From Mycobacterium kubicae (GTDB lineage: Bacteria; Actinomycetota; Actinomycetes; Mycobacteriales; Mycobacteriaceae), in NCBI RefSeq assembly GCF_015689175.1, contig NZ_CP065047.1, positions 992,001 through 1,056,000 of the forward strand: 64,000 bases of DNA. The letters run 5' to 3'. Shown here one piece after another: positions 31,174 to 41,700 of the stretch (positions are counted from its first letter, which is position 1; every line of letters starts with the position of its first letter). The notes under the pieces are model-generated. The model searched no databases and was not told the origin of the DNA. It worked only from the letters and a program-made list of their open reading frames with translations. Made by a program: the position numbers and the translations under genes.

Positions 31174-33549
31174 TCAGACGAACTCGTTCTGGGTCAGCCA
31201 GCGCATCACCGGCCAACCGACGAACACCGGCAGCCAGCAGGTGAGCACCCGGTACAGCAGCACCGACGGCACTCCGACCGCCGCGGGCACGCCGAACGCC
31301 GCCAACCCACCGATCAGCGCCGCCTCGACGGCTCCCACACCACCCGGCGTGGGTGCGGCCGAGGCCAGCGTCCCGCCGACCATCGTGACCACGGTGACCG
31401 TCACGAACGTGGTGCCACCGCCGAACGCTTCGACACTGGCCCACAACGCCAGTGCCGCACCGAGAGTCGTTCCGGCACTGCCTAATACAATCAATGCCAA
31501 GCGCCGGGGCTCGCGGGCCAGCGCGGTCAGGTCGGTGGTGACTTCTTTGAGTTTGGGACGCAACTCCGTGGCCAGCCAGCGCCGCAGGTTGGGCACCAAC
31601 AGAAAGGTGCCGACGATCCCCAACGCGGTTCCGGCGATCAGGTAGAGCACCGTGGAATTCGGGACGAAGTGGGACAGGTCGGTTGAGGTGCCCGCCACGG
31701 CACTGAACATGATCAGCAGCGCGACATGGACGATCACTTGCACCGATTGCTGCAGCGCCACCGCCGCGGTGGCGCGCAGCGCGGGCAGGCCCGCCTTCTG
31801 CAGGAACCGGGTGCTCAGCGCCAACCCGCCGACGCCGGCCGGGGTGGTGGTAGCCGCAAAGGTGTTGGCTATCTGCACAATTGACAGGCGCCAGAAGCTG
31901 ACCAGACCGTCGGCGCAGGCCCATAACGCACCCGCCGCGCCGACATAGGTGAGCGCTGACACCGCCAGCCCCAGCAGCGCCCACCACCAGTCGGCGGTCT
32001 TGAGCTGGTTGACGAACGTCGGGACCGTACTGATGAAGGGGTAGGCGACATAGACCAGTGCGCCGATGAGCACCAGTTGAATGAACTGGCTGCGGCTGAA
32101 CCGGGTGACGTTGGCGGTCTTGATCTGATCGGCGCCCGTTTGGCGCTTCACCTCCGCGCGGGCAGCGGAAATGACCCCGCCCGCATTGGCGACCGACCGC
32201 CGAATCCGTTTGGGCATAGCCGTTTTGGTGAGGCGCCGAGACGCCGTCAAGATGGTGTCCTTATCGAACACCTGGATCGCAGCGGTTACCGCGGACTGCG
32301 CGTCATACAGCGCCGATGTGGTCACCAGGAGTTGGGCGATGTCGGATTGCAGTTGGGCCTCGGTAGCACCGTATTCGGATTCGCCGAAGCCGCCGAAGAG
32401 TACGGTGCCGTCGCGCACGGTGATCTCATTGCAGCGCAGATCTCCGTGAGATATCTGATGATCGTTGAGGATTCGCAACGATTTCCAGGCCTGCTCCACC
32501 GGCGTCTCATTGACGCATTCGTCGAGGGGAACGCCTTGCACCGGATTGTGCGCGTACAGCGTCCATCCGCGGTCGAGTGTCGCGACGGCGATCGAGGAGG
32601 TATTGGCCACGCCTGCCTCACCGATGGCAATGGCCATCAGGGCGCGGTGCTCGACCGCTCGGCGCATGGACGCCTGTATGGGTGCGGTCTCCGGGCCGCG
32701 CAGCCGCAGCTTCCACCAAAGTTGGCGCAGCGCACCACCGCTGCGCTGGTGCGGCCCGTACAACTCGACGGCCGCCCGGACTTCGGGATCGGTCGACGTC
32801 GCCGAGATCACCAGCGGCCCCGGGCCGCCCGGCCGGACCACGGTGAGCATGGAAACCAGGAATCCCCGCTTGGCCATGGCCCGGACCGTGCCCTCCAGCG
32901 GAACCTCGAGTGCCGGCGTACCCACCACCAACACCACGAAGGCGCCGACGAACCAGCCGACTGCCAAGCCCACCAACGAGCGGGCGGGCACGATCGCGCT
33001 GACTACCAGGTGGATCGGAACGAACGCCAGCAACAACGCCCACCACCAGCGTCGCCACCGGGCCGGCAGCCAGGGCCCGGAGACGGTCAGCACCGCGGCC
33101 AGCATCGCGATCCAGCGTGGGTCGTCGAGGAACTGCGCCGGCAGCGTGGTGAGCTTTTCGTTCAGGTCGAAATGCCACCGCGGCGCCGCGATGCGGTTGC
33201 TGCTGATGGACAAAGGCAGCGCAGCCAGGACCGCCGCGGCGCCGTAGGCGCCGAGCAGCTTCCATTGCCGGGAGACGATCAGGCCGATCAGGATCATGAA
33301 CGGCAGCGCCAGGATCGCCAGGCCGTAGGCCAGGTAGACGATATCGGCTTGGCCGGGCGACAACACCCCCACGATCTCGGACACCGACTTTTCCAGCGCC
33401 ACCCACTGCGGACGGGTGATCACCGAACTCGTGATGACGGCGACCAGCAGGGCGGCCGCCAGCGCCAGCCGGATCATGTCGTTGGTGCGCCGGGTCAGCG
33501 GTTGCAGCAAGCTACCGGCAACGGTGATTTCGCGACCGTCAACTCGCAT
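31174..33549 (-). CDS. Tripartite membrane protein: N-terminal membrane domain, kinase-like core, C-terminal UPF0104/LPG-synthase-type domain (791 aa)
   Basis: Residues about 20-230 hold six or so membrane segments. A soluble centre (about 240-470) has HGDLRCNEITV, matching the kinase catalytic loop HxDxxxN, but the following metal motif is FGGFGES rather than DFG. The C-terminal 300 residues form the lysylphosphatidylglycerol-synthase-like membrane domain (TTPAGVGGLALSTRFLQKAG, TPGGVGAVEAAL). Resembles M. tuberculosis Rv0585c by length and composition. Start ATG 33549; the frame stays open far upstream, but that region is antisense to the methyltransferase gene. No function is established. 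Confidence 0.85.
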   Translation of the reverse strand: MRVDGREITVAGSLLQPLTRRTNDMIRLALAAALLVAVITSSVITRPQWVALEKSVSEIVGVLSPGQADIVYLAYGLAILALPFMILIGLIVSRQWKLLGAYGAAAVLAALPLSISSNRIAAPRWHFDLNEKLTTLPAQFLDDPRWIAMLAAVLTVSGPWLPARWRRWWWALLLAFVPIHLVVSAIVPARSLVGLAVGWFVGAFVVLVVGTPALEVPLEGTVRAMAKRGFLVSMLTVVRPGGPGPLVISATSTDPEVRAAVELYGPHQRSGGALRQLWWKLRLRGPETAPIQASMRRAVEHRALMAIAIGEAGVANTSSIAVATLDRGWTLYAHNPVQGVPLDECVNETPVEQAWKSLRILNDHQISHGDLRCNEITVRDGTVLFGGFGESEYGATEAQLQSDIAQLLVTTSALYDAQSAVTAAIQVFDKDTILTASRRLTKTAMPKRIRRSVANAGGVISAARAEVKRQTGADQIKTANVTRFSRSQFIQLVLIGALVYVAYPFISTVPTFVNQLKTADWWWALLGLAVSALTYVGAAGALWACADGLVSFWRLSIVQIANTFAATTTPAGVGGLALSTRFLQKAGLPALRATAAVALQQSVQVIVHVALLIMFSAVAGTSTDLSHFVPNSTVLYLIAGTALGIVGTFLLVPNLRRWLATELRPKLKEVTTDLTALAREPRRLALIVLGSAGTTLGAALALWASVEAFGGGTTFVTVTVVTMVGGTLASAAPTPGGVGAVEAALIGGLAAFGVPAAVGVPSVLLYRVLTCWLPVFVGWPVMRWLTQNEFV

Positions 33550-33705
33550 GTTGCGGAGATCCTCCGAGGTCCTTCGGATCCAATTGCGCGCCGCTGTGTC
33601 GACGGCTCTACGACAACTTACCCGCGCGTCGACAGCGAACCCGCTCACATCCGGCTCACGTAGGGTCGGCTCTTGGCGCGACGGCAATCCGGGAGGGGCA
33701 GGAGC

Positions 33706-34647
33706 ATGGTGCGGACCGAAAACGACAGCTGGGAAATCACCGAGAGTGTGGGGGCGACGGCGCTGGGGGTCGCGGCGGCGCGCGCCGCGGAAACCGAAAG
33801 CGACAACCCGCTGATCCGCGACCCGTTCGCTCGGGTGTTCCTCGATGCGGCCGGCGACGGGGTGTGGAACTGGTTCGCCGCGCCGCAACTGCCGCAGGAA
33901 CTGCTCGACGCAGAACCCGATCTGCCGGTGCAGATGCAGTCGATGGTCGGTTACATGGCGTCGCGGACGGCCTTTTTCGACACCTTCTTCCTCGACGCCG
34001 CGCGGGCCGGCGTCAGCCAGGCGGTGATCTTGGCCGCCGGGTTGGACTCGCGGGCGTGGCGGTTGCCCTGGCCGGACGGCACGACGGTGTTCGAGCTCGA
34101 CCAGCCCAGGGTGTTGGAGTTCAAGTCGTCGACGCTGACCGAGCGTGGACACGAGCCGACCTGTGCGCGAGTCGCGGTGCCGGTGGACTTGCGTCATGAC
34201 TGGCCGGCGGCGTTGCGCCAGGCCGGGTTTGATCCGTCGCTGCCCAGCGCCTGGTCGGTCGAGGGGTTGCTGCCCTACCTGCCTGCGGCCGCCCACGAGT
34301 TGCTGTTCGAGCGCATCCAGAGCCTCACTGCGTCCGGCAGCCGGATCGCCGTCGAAGCGCCCGGACCCGATTGGATGGACCCTGATGTCCGCGCCCAACA
34401 GCGCGAGCGGATGGAACGGATGCGCGCCCTGCTGGCTAAGGCGGATCCGGAGCGTGAGGTGCCGCGCACCGAGGAGCTGTGGTACTTCGAAGAACGCGAA
34501 GACGTGGGGGATTGGTTGCGTCGCCACGATTGGGAGGTGACGGTGACGCCGTCGGCAGACCTGATGGCCAGTTACGGCCGCGGTATTCCGGATGGAATAG
34601 AGGACACCTCACCGCGCAGCCTGTTCGTGTCCGCGGTCCGCACGTAG
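33706..34647 (+). CDS. Putative SAM-dependent methyltransferase (UPF0677/leucine carboxyl methyltransferase-like, 313 aa)
   Basis: Mycobacterial paralogous family: starts [20 protein letters not shown], has [13 protein letters not shown], the SAM site [30 protein letters not shown] and [10 protein letters not shown]. Substrates of the family are not established. ATG 33706 matches the paralogue at 36016; the in-frame start at 33673 has no counterpart. A truncated duplicate with a frameshift lies at 36016-36962. The stop codon directly abuts the stop of the convergent amidohydrolase. Confidence 0.9.
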   Translation: MVRTENDSWEITESVGATALGVAAARAAETESDNPLIRDPFARVFLDAAGDGVWNWFAAPQLPQELLDAEPDLPVQMQSMVGYMASRTAFFDTFFLDAARAGVSQAVILAAGLDSRAWRLPWPDGTTVFELDQPRVLEFKSSTLTERGHEPTCARVAVPVDLRHDWPAALRQAGFDPSLPSAWSVEGLLPYLPAAAHELLFERIQSLTASGSRIAVEAPGPDWMDPDVRAQQRERMERMRALLAKADPEREVPRTEELWYFEEREDVGDWLRRHDWEVTVTPSADLMASYGRGIPDGIEDTSPRSLFVSAVRT

Positions 34648-35907
34648 CTAGTCGACGGCCCCCTTCACCAACTGTCCGTCCTTGATGATGGCGGTGAACG
34701 CCTCGTCGGGCCGGGCGATCAGTGAGATGTCGGCGACCGGGTCGCCGTCCACCAGGATCAGGTCGGCCAACGCGCCCTCGGTCACCACACCCAGCTGTCC
34801 GGGGTAGGGGTTGCGCGGTCCCGACATCGCCAGCAGTTCCGCGTTGCGGATTGTGGCCTGCTGCAACGCCTCCGCCGGGGTGAACCAGCGGGTCAGCTTG
34901 GCCAGCTGGGCGCCCTGCCGGCTGGCCAGCTCGGCGTCGAACAACGTGTCGGTCCCGAAGGCGATCTTGGCTCCATGCTTGATCGCGAGTTGGTAGGCGG
35001 TGTCGGTGCCGGTGACCATCTGCTGAAACTTCGGCTGGCTCGGCGGGGCCAGCGGTACCGCGTCGTCGTCGTCTAAGAACGGTTGCAGGCACCACCAGAC
35101 GTCCCGTTCGACCAGCAGGGCGGCCGTCGCCTCGTCGATGAGGTGTCCGTGTTCGACGCACCGCACCCCGGCGGATATCGCGGTGCGGATCGCGCGGGGG
35201 GTGTAGGCGTGCACCGTGACGTAGGTGCCCCAGTTCTCGGCGGCTTCCACCGCTGCGCGGATCTCGGCTTCGGTGAACTGGGCAACGTCGAGCGGGTCAT
35301 ATGGTGACGCCACACCGCCGCCGGCCATCAGCTTGAGCTGTGATGCGCCGCGGCGCAGCATCTCCCGCGCCCCACGCAGCACCTCGGCCACACCGTCGGC
35401 GATCACCGCGGCGCCGATGATCTCGGTGTAGCTCAGGTGCCCGCAGACCCCGCGAGGCACCTCGTAGGGCATGCGGAAGTCGCCGTGTCCGCCGGTTTGG
35501 GAGATGAAACCGCCCGCGGGGTAGATGCGCGGACCCGGCACGACACCTTCGTCGATGGCCTGCTTCAACCCGAACACAGGACCGCCCAGGTCACGGACGG
35601 TGGTGAAACCGCGCAGCAAGGTCTCGTGCGCGCTGACCATCGCGCGGGCGAACACGTAGCCGATGTCACTGAGCTGGGCCACCGCCGCTGGGATGGTGGT
35701 GAACATCGCATGCCAGTGCGCGTCGATCAAGCCGGGCAGCAGCGTCTTGCCAGTGCCGTCGATGTTCGGGGCCGCAAACTCCGCCGTCGCGGGCGCGACC
35801 GAAGCGATGCGCCCATCGCGCACGGTGACGTCCATCGGCCCGGTGATCCGACCTTCAAGGCTGTCGAAGACGTTGACGTTGGAGATGCGCAGCTCACTGG
35901 GTTGCAT
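34648..35907 (-). CDS. Imidazolonepropionase-like amidohydrolase (419 aa)
   Basis: Complete metal site: PGLIDAHWHA (His64, His66), Lys in SQLKLMAGGGV, His in TVHAYTP, His in VEHGH and Asp in FGTDTLFD. Family members hydrolyse cyclic amides, dipeptides or N-acyl compounds; the exact substrate is unknown. ATG 35907 has GAGGAG at 7-base spacing. Related to the HxH-less protein at 3622-4884. Flanked on both sides by plus-strand copies of the same methyltransferase. Confidence 0.9.
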   Translation of the reverse strand: MQPSELRISNVNVFDSLEGRITGPMDVTVRDGRIASVAPATAEFAAPNIDGTGKTLLPGLIDAHWHAMFTTIPAAVAQLSDIGYVFARAMVSAHETLLRGFTTVRDLGGPVFGLKQAIDEGVVPGPRIYPAGGFISQTGGHGDFRMPYEVPRGVCGHLSYTEIIGAAVIADGVAEVLRGAREMLRRGASQLKLMAGGGVASPYDPLDVAQFTEAEIRAAVEAAENWGTYVTVHAYTPRAIRTAISAGVRCVEHGHLIDEATAALLVERDVWWCLQPFLDDDDAVPLAPPSQPKFQQMVTGTDTAYQLAIKHGAKIAFGTDTLFDAELASRQGAQLAKLTRWFTPAEALQQATIRNAELLAMSGPRNPYPGQLGVVTEGALADLILVDGDPVADISLIARPDEAFTAIIKDGQLVKGAVD

Positions 35908-36015
35908 CCGGGTTCTCCTCGTCGGGTGTGCTTGTAGGTTACGACTGCCAGCCCATTCACAAGCAGCTGACGTATGTTCGCCCCAAGTGCGGATTGATCG
36001 ACGGGAGGACATGGC

Positions 36016-36962
36016 ATGGTACGGACCGACAACGACAGCTGGGAGATCACCGAGAGCGTGGGGGCCACGGCGCTGGGCGTGGCCGCGGCGCGCGCGGCCG
36101 AAACCCGCGGTGAGCATCCGTTGATCAGCGATCCGTTCGCCCAGGTGTTCCTCGACGCGGTCGGTGATGGAGTGTGGAACTGGCATTCCGCACCGCAATT
36201 GCCGCCCGAGCTCATCGAAGCCGAGCCGACGTTGCCCCTGCAAATGCAGGCCATGGTCAGTTACATGGCCTCGCGGACAAAGTTTTTCGACCACTTCTTC
36301 CTCGACGCGCCGGTACCGGCATCAGGCAGGCGGTGATTCTGGCGGCCGGTCTCGACGCGCGCTCCTGGCGGCTGCCCTGGCCGGACGGCGTCACGGTCTA
36401 CGAGCTGGACCAAACCCGAGTGTTGGACTTCAAAGCGGCGACGCTGGCTGAGCACGGATTCGAGCCGGCCTGCCACCGGGTTCCCGTCGCGGTGGATCTG
36501 CGCCAGGATTGGCCAACGGCGCTGCGTCAGGCCGGTTTTGACCCGACCGCACCCAGTGTCTGGTCGGCCGAAGGGTTGATGCCCTACCTGCCTGCGGCTG
36601 CGCAAGACTTGCTGTTCGAGCGCGTGCTGGAACTCACCGCCAACGGTAGTCGGGTCGCCGTCGAGGCGCTGGGGCCCAAGTTCCACGACACGCAGGCCCG
36701 CGAGAAGCGTCGGGCGCGGATGGACCGCGTGCGCGAGATCATGGCCCGGGTCGACCCCCAGCGGGAGGTCCCGCGGACCGATGAGTTGTGGTACTTCGAG
36801 GACCGCGCAGACGTCGGTGACTGGTTCCGGCGGCGCGGCTGGGACGTGACGGTCACTCCGACCGACGAGTTGATGGCCGGCTACGGTCGCGCGGCAGCCA
36901 AAGAGGTCGAAGACCAACTGCCGGGCAACTTATTCGTCTCCGCTCAACGGTCGGGGGCCTAG
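36016..36962 (+). pseudogene. SAM-dependent methyltransferase paralogue, frameshifted
   Basis: Same family as 33706-34647, nearly identical at the N-terminus ([20 protein letters not shown]). Frame 1 runs from 36016 to TGA at 36334-36336; the second part (from about 36320, [21 protein letters not shown] onward) is in another frame and continues to 36962. Against the intact copy, one base is missing between 36309 and 36324 (GACGCGCCGGTACC versus the 1-base-longer segment), right before the SAM-binding motif. Either a real recent inactivation or a sequencing error. Nothing suggests programmed frameshifting. Confidence 0.85.
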
Positions 36963-36982
36963 CGGTGGCCACGTCCTGGCGA

Positions 36983-38725
36983 TCACGGCTGTAGCCGACG
37001 GCGCAGCCCCGTTGCCCGAATGGCCCGGTGCGCCACGGCGGCTCGCACATCGGCCTCCGGCCCGACGACTCGCACTTTGTTCTCCGCCCGGGTGACCGCC
37101 GTGTAGAACAGCTCGCGGGTCAGCAGGCGGGAATCCGCCGAGGGCAGCAGCACCGTCACCTCGTCGGCCTGACTGCCCTGACTCTTGTGAATCGTCATGG
37201 CGTGCACCGTCTCCACGTCGGACAACCGGCTCGTCGCGAACGCGTGTGGTTCGTCGGCGCCGGCGATGACGGCACGCAGCGCGCCCTCGGCCACGACGGT
37301 CACCCCGGTGTCACCGTTGTACACGCCGAGTCCATAGTCGTTGGCGGTCACCAGAATCGGGCGCCCGGCATACCAGGACGACCAGATCGGCTCGCCGGTC
37401 GCCTCACTCAGCCAGCGCTCGACCTGGCGATTCCAGTGCTGAATTCCGTATGGTCCGCGTCGATGGGCACACAGCAACCGGTGCTCGTCGAGCGTCGCCA
37501 GCGCTGCCGACGCGTCGCCGAGCACGGCGGCCTGGCGGAGTAGAAGCCCATGCGGCACAAGCACTTTGCGCAACTGTTCGGTCGGGTCGTCGGTGTCGAT
37601 CCACTCGATGTGGTCGTCCGGGGTGCGCAACACTGCCACGACCCGGTCGGCGTCGCCCGCGCGGATCGACGACGCCAGCTCGCCGATCGACTCGCCGAAT
37701 CGATGCGAGGTCTGCAGCGCCGCGATGTGGGTATCGGCGCGCGCCCCCAGACCGTCGACCAGGTCGGCCAACACCGCACCGGCCTCCACCGACGCCAACT
37801 GGTCGGGATCACCGACGAGCAGCAACCGCGTCTGCGGGCGCACCGCCTCCAGCAGTCGGGCCATCATCGTCAGCGACACCATCGACGTCTCGTCGACCAC
37901 GATCACGTCGTGCGGCAACCGGTTACCGCGATGGTGGCGGAACCGCGACGACGTATCCGGCCGGCTGCCCAATAGCCGGTGCAACGTGGTGGCCCGCAAC
38001 CCCGAGACCCGTTGCCGATCGGCCTGGTCGAGGTTGTCGACCTCGCGTTGCACTGCCTCGTGCAGCCGGGCCGCCGCTTTTCCGGTCGGCGCCGCCAGCG
38101 CGATGCGTATCGGCGGCTTGCCGTCGCGCTGCGCCTCTTCGGCGAACAGCGCCAGCAGCCGTGCCACCGTGGTGGTCTTGCCCGTTCCCGGCCCGCCGGT
38201 CAGCACGGTCAAGCCCTGAGCCAAGGCGACTTTCGCCGCCGCGCGTTGTTCTTCGAACGGGTGGGGGAACAACCGGTCGATAAGGGCGCCCTCTCCTGGT
38301 GCCACGGCACGCGCCGGCAGCAGGGCCACCAGGTCGTCGGCGACTTGTTGTTCCTCCCGCCAATATCGGTCCAGGTACAGCAGACTGTCGGCGTACACAC
38401 GCAGCACGGGCGGCGACCCCACCAGTGGGCTGGCCCGCACCGCCGCCAGCCAGTCGTCAGCTGCCGGCCACGGCAAGTCGGCGACACCTACTTGCGCTTC
38501 GACCGAGCGCAAGTCGACACACACCGAGCCGCCCCGCAGCGCCCGCACCACCAACGCGACCGCGAGCAGCACCGGCGGCTGCGACTCCTCGACCATGGCG
38601 CAAAGGCGTTGTGCCACATGGACATCGGCCGACTCCAGCACACCAGCGTCGGTGAAGGTGCGCAGAATCCCGGTCGCGCTGTGCGCCTGCCGCCAGTCGG
38701 CGGGGTCGACGACGTCGATGCTCAC
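36983..38725 (-). CDS. recD: Exonuclease V alpha subunit RecD
   Basis: 580 aa. Walker A TGGPGTGKTTTVARLL, Walker B VIVVDETSMVSL, GDPDQLASVEAG and C-terminal motif VETVHAMTIHKSQGSQADEV with YTAVTRAENKV: a 5'-3' SF1B helicase. The start is GTG 38725, overlapping the recB stop (GTGA). Third gene of recC-recB-recD. RecBCD degrades and processes double-strand ends; in mycobacteria it acts mainly in single-strand annealing rather than the main recombination route, from the literature. Confidence 0.95.
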   Translation of the reverse strand: MSIDVVDPADWRQAHSATGILRTFTDAGVLESADVHVAQRLCAMVEESQPPVLLAVALVVRALRGGSVCVDLRSVEAQVGVADLPWPAADDWLAAVRASPLVGSPPVLRVYADSLLYLDRYWREEQQVADDLVALLPARAVAPGEGALIDRLFPHPFEEQRAAAKVALAQGLTVLTGGPGTGKTTTVARLLALFAEEAQRDGKPPIRIALAAPTGKAAARLHEAVQREVDNLDQADRQRVSGLRATTLHRLLGSRPDTSSRFRHHRGNRLPHDVIVVDETSMVSLTMMARLLEAVRPQTRLLLVGDPDQLASVEAGAVLADLVDGLGARADTHIAALQTSHRFGESIGELASSIRAGDADRVVAVLRTPDDHIEWIDTDDPTEQLRKVLVPHGLLLRQAAVLGDASAALATLDEHRLLCAHRRGPYGIQHWNRQVERWLSEATGEPIWSSWYAGRPILVTANDYGLGVYNGDTGVTVVAEGALRAVIAGADEPHAFATSRLSDVETVHAMTIHKSQGSQADEVTVLLPSADSRLLTRELFYTAVTRAENKVRVVGPEADVRAAVAHRAIRATGLRRRLQP

Positions 38726-41700
38726 GCGGCCGACCTCCCCACGTCGAGAAGATCGGACAGCGCCGTGACCAGTGCGGGCGGCGGCGCCCAACTGAACACC
38801 CCGGCCGGATGACCGTCGATCACCGGAGTCTGCGGCCCGCACATGCCGCGCACGAACAGATACAGGACACCACCGAGATGGCGCGCAGGGTCGTAATTCG
38901 GCTGGCGCCAGCGCAGAAAACGGTGCAGCACAACGCTGTACAGCAGCGCTTGCAGCGGATAGTCCGAGTGCAGCATCGCCTCGGCCAGTCGCGGCTGGCT
39001 GTAGTCGGCCGCGGTCAACGGTCGGTCCCGATCACCCAGCCAGTTGGTCTTGTAGTCGACCACCAGATAGCGCTGCCCGTCGTCGATGCGCAACACCGCG
39101 TCGACCGAACCGGTGAGATAGCCGCGCAACGACTGACCGCCCAGCGTGTCACCGGTCAACCGGTCGGCATACGACCTCAGCGGGTCACCGTCCCGAAGAT
39201 GCGACCCGAGCAGCACCCCGACGTCGGCCAGTCGAATATCGGGTGCGTCCGCGCGCAGGTCACCGCCGGCCAACGGGAACTCGAAGTCCAACTCACGCAG
39301 GCGGTCCCGCAGCCCGATCTGGCGCAGGGTCAATCCCGTAGCCAACGGACCCAGCGGGGTGTCGTGCATCGGGACCATCGCGGCGGCAAGCTCAGGGGCC
39401 GGAACATCCACTGGCCACCACGCTGAGTGCACCTGGATCTGCGCCTCCAGTTCGGCGGCGAGATCGGCCGCGAACGGGTCGCTGGTCTCGAGCACCGCGT
39501 GCACCAGCGACCCGAACTTCGCCCCCGACGGCAACTCGGCCATGGGGGAGGGCACGTCCGATACCGATGCCGCCCCGGCCATCGGAATGTCGCCGACTTC
39601 GTCGTCGAGTTCGGTGATTTCCGGTTCGCTGCTGACGCCGGTGGTCTCGGCGACCCGGATCAGTCCGGAATAGGACGTGCGCCGCCAGTCGGTGTCGATA
39701 CTGCGATGGAAATGCCGGGTGCCCAGATCGGTTGGCGCCGCGCCGATGACCGCCGGTGGCGCGTCGGCGATCAGCGACTCTTCGACCACCGGACCGCCCG
39801 CGGCTTGCCATTCTTGGAAGCGGGCCCAGGCGTCGTCGTCGGTGATCTTGGCCGGCTCACAACGGTCGGGCACCACCGGCTCCCCGGGTCGCCGGCCCCG
39901 CAACAACCGGGAGAGCCCGCCGTTGGGTTCGTAGTAGGCCGGCGACCACCAGGCGACCACCTGGGCCTGGGCGCGCGTCATCGCGACGTACGTCAAGCGG
40001 CTGTCGTCGCTGGCGGTTTCCTGGGCGCCCAGCCTCTCGACGGCGGCGAAGTCGGGACTGTCCTTGCCGCCGATGTGCAGGCAGCGCTCACCGCGGTCGT
40101 GAAACAGCACCAGGTCCCGTTCCTGAACGGTGCGGTGGAACGCGAACGGCAGATACACCACCGGATATTGCAGGCCCTTGCTCACCCACACCGTCATGAT
40201 CTGCACCGCTGCGGCGTCGCTGTCGATGCGGCGGTTGCGTTCGGTGGCGCCCCCGCGCTCCGCACGCTGAGTGCGCAGCCAATCCCGCAGCGCCGGCAAT
40301 GTGAAGCGCTCCCGGTGCGCGGTCTCCTGCAACAGCTGCGTGACGTGGGCGAGGTCGGTCATGTGCCGTTCGCCGTCCTGCCAGGACAGCACGCGGTCGC
40401 TCATACCGGTCAACTGCGCGGCTTCGAAGATGGCGGCCACCCCACGCTCGCGGGCATAGCCCGCCCACTCTCGCAAGGTCTCGGCGATGCGATCGGTCAA
40501 CGCATCACCGCCGGCGGCAAGGTCTTTGGCGGTCTTGCCGAAGAACATGGTGGCGGCGGCCGCGCGGACCACGCCGGGGCGGTGCGGTTGGTCGAAGGCT
40601 TCCAGCAGCGACAGCCAGTCGTCGGCGGCCTCGGAGCCGAACACGTCGGAGTCGCCGGTGTACACGGCGTGAATGCCTGCGTCGGTCAGCGCGCGGTGGC
40701 AGGCCCGGGCGTCCTTGTGCTTTTCGACGATGATCGCGATGTCGCGCGCCTGCAGCGGCTTGCCGTCGAAGGTGGCGCCGCTGGTCAGCAATCCGCCGAT
40801 GTCGGCGGCGAGGTCGGCACCGATGTGTTCGCGTAGGTCGTCGATCGCCAGGTTCTGGGTTGCCTTGCGCCCGAACGTCGCCCGGCGCACCACCCGCAAC
40901 CGGAACGGATCGTTGTGTGGGGCGCCCGCCAGCCGGTGCCCCTGGTGGTAGGCGTCGACGTGGCGGACCACGATCGCCGGATCGCCCAGCTGCGCGCCCA
41001 GCAAGACGGCCTGCAAACGCTGCACCAGAGTGCTGTCGCTGCGCCAGTTGGTGGCCAATGTCCGCTTGTCGCCGGCGGATTGCGCCGCGCGCAGGTAGGT
41101 GACGATGTCACCGCCGCGAAACGCATAAATCGCCTGCTTCGGATCACCGATCAGCACCAGCGTGGACCGGCCGCTGAATGCGCGGTCGATCACCTGCCAT
41201 TGCACCGGATCGGTGTCTTGGAACTCATCGACCATCACGATGGGCCAGCGCTGATGCATCCTGACCCGGGCCGGCGAATCCTCGGTGTCCAGCGCGTCGG
41301 CCAGCCGGATGAGCAGGTCGTCGTAGCCGAGGATGCCGCGGCGCCGCTTGCGCGTTTCGAGTTCTGCGACAACGGCTTCGGCAAAGCCGACACAGATGGC
41401 CGCGCGGGATCCGGGTTCGGGGTGTAACGGGCGCAGCTGCGTCGACGGGTTGGCCACCACCGTCCGCGCGATCCGGGCCGCGTCCCGGTAGCTGAGGACC
41501 GGGTCGTCGCGCTCGCGCCCGAAGTGAGCCAGGTACAGATCGTCCACGATCTCGGTGACCAGTTCGTCGAGATCTTCCACGAGGGTGACACCGGAGTCGG
41601 TGTCGCCCGCCACGCCTAGCGATTTCAACACCAGTTGGCAGAACTGATGGGTGGTCGCGATGGTTGCGGCGTCGAAACCGGCCAGCGCGTCGCGCAGCCG

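Noticed and set aside
33550..34527. N-terminal extension of the tripartite membrane protein
   Set aside because: The open frame is antisense to the methyltransferase gene at 33706-34647 and reflects GC codon bias; it has no domain.
36300..36340. Programmed ribosomal frameshift in the methyltransferase
   Set aside because: No slippery heptamer or downstream stem-loop is apparent, and the intact paralogue needs no shift.
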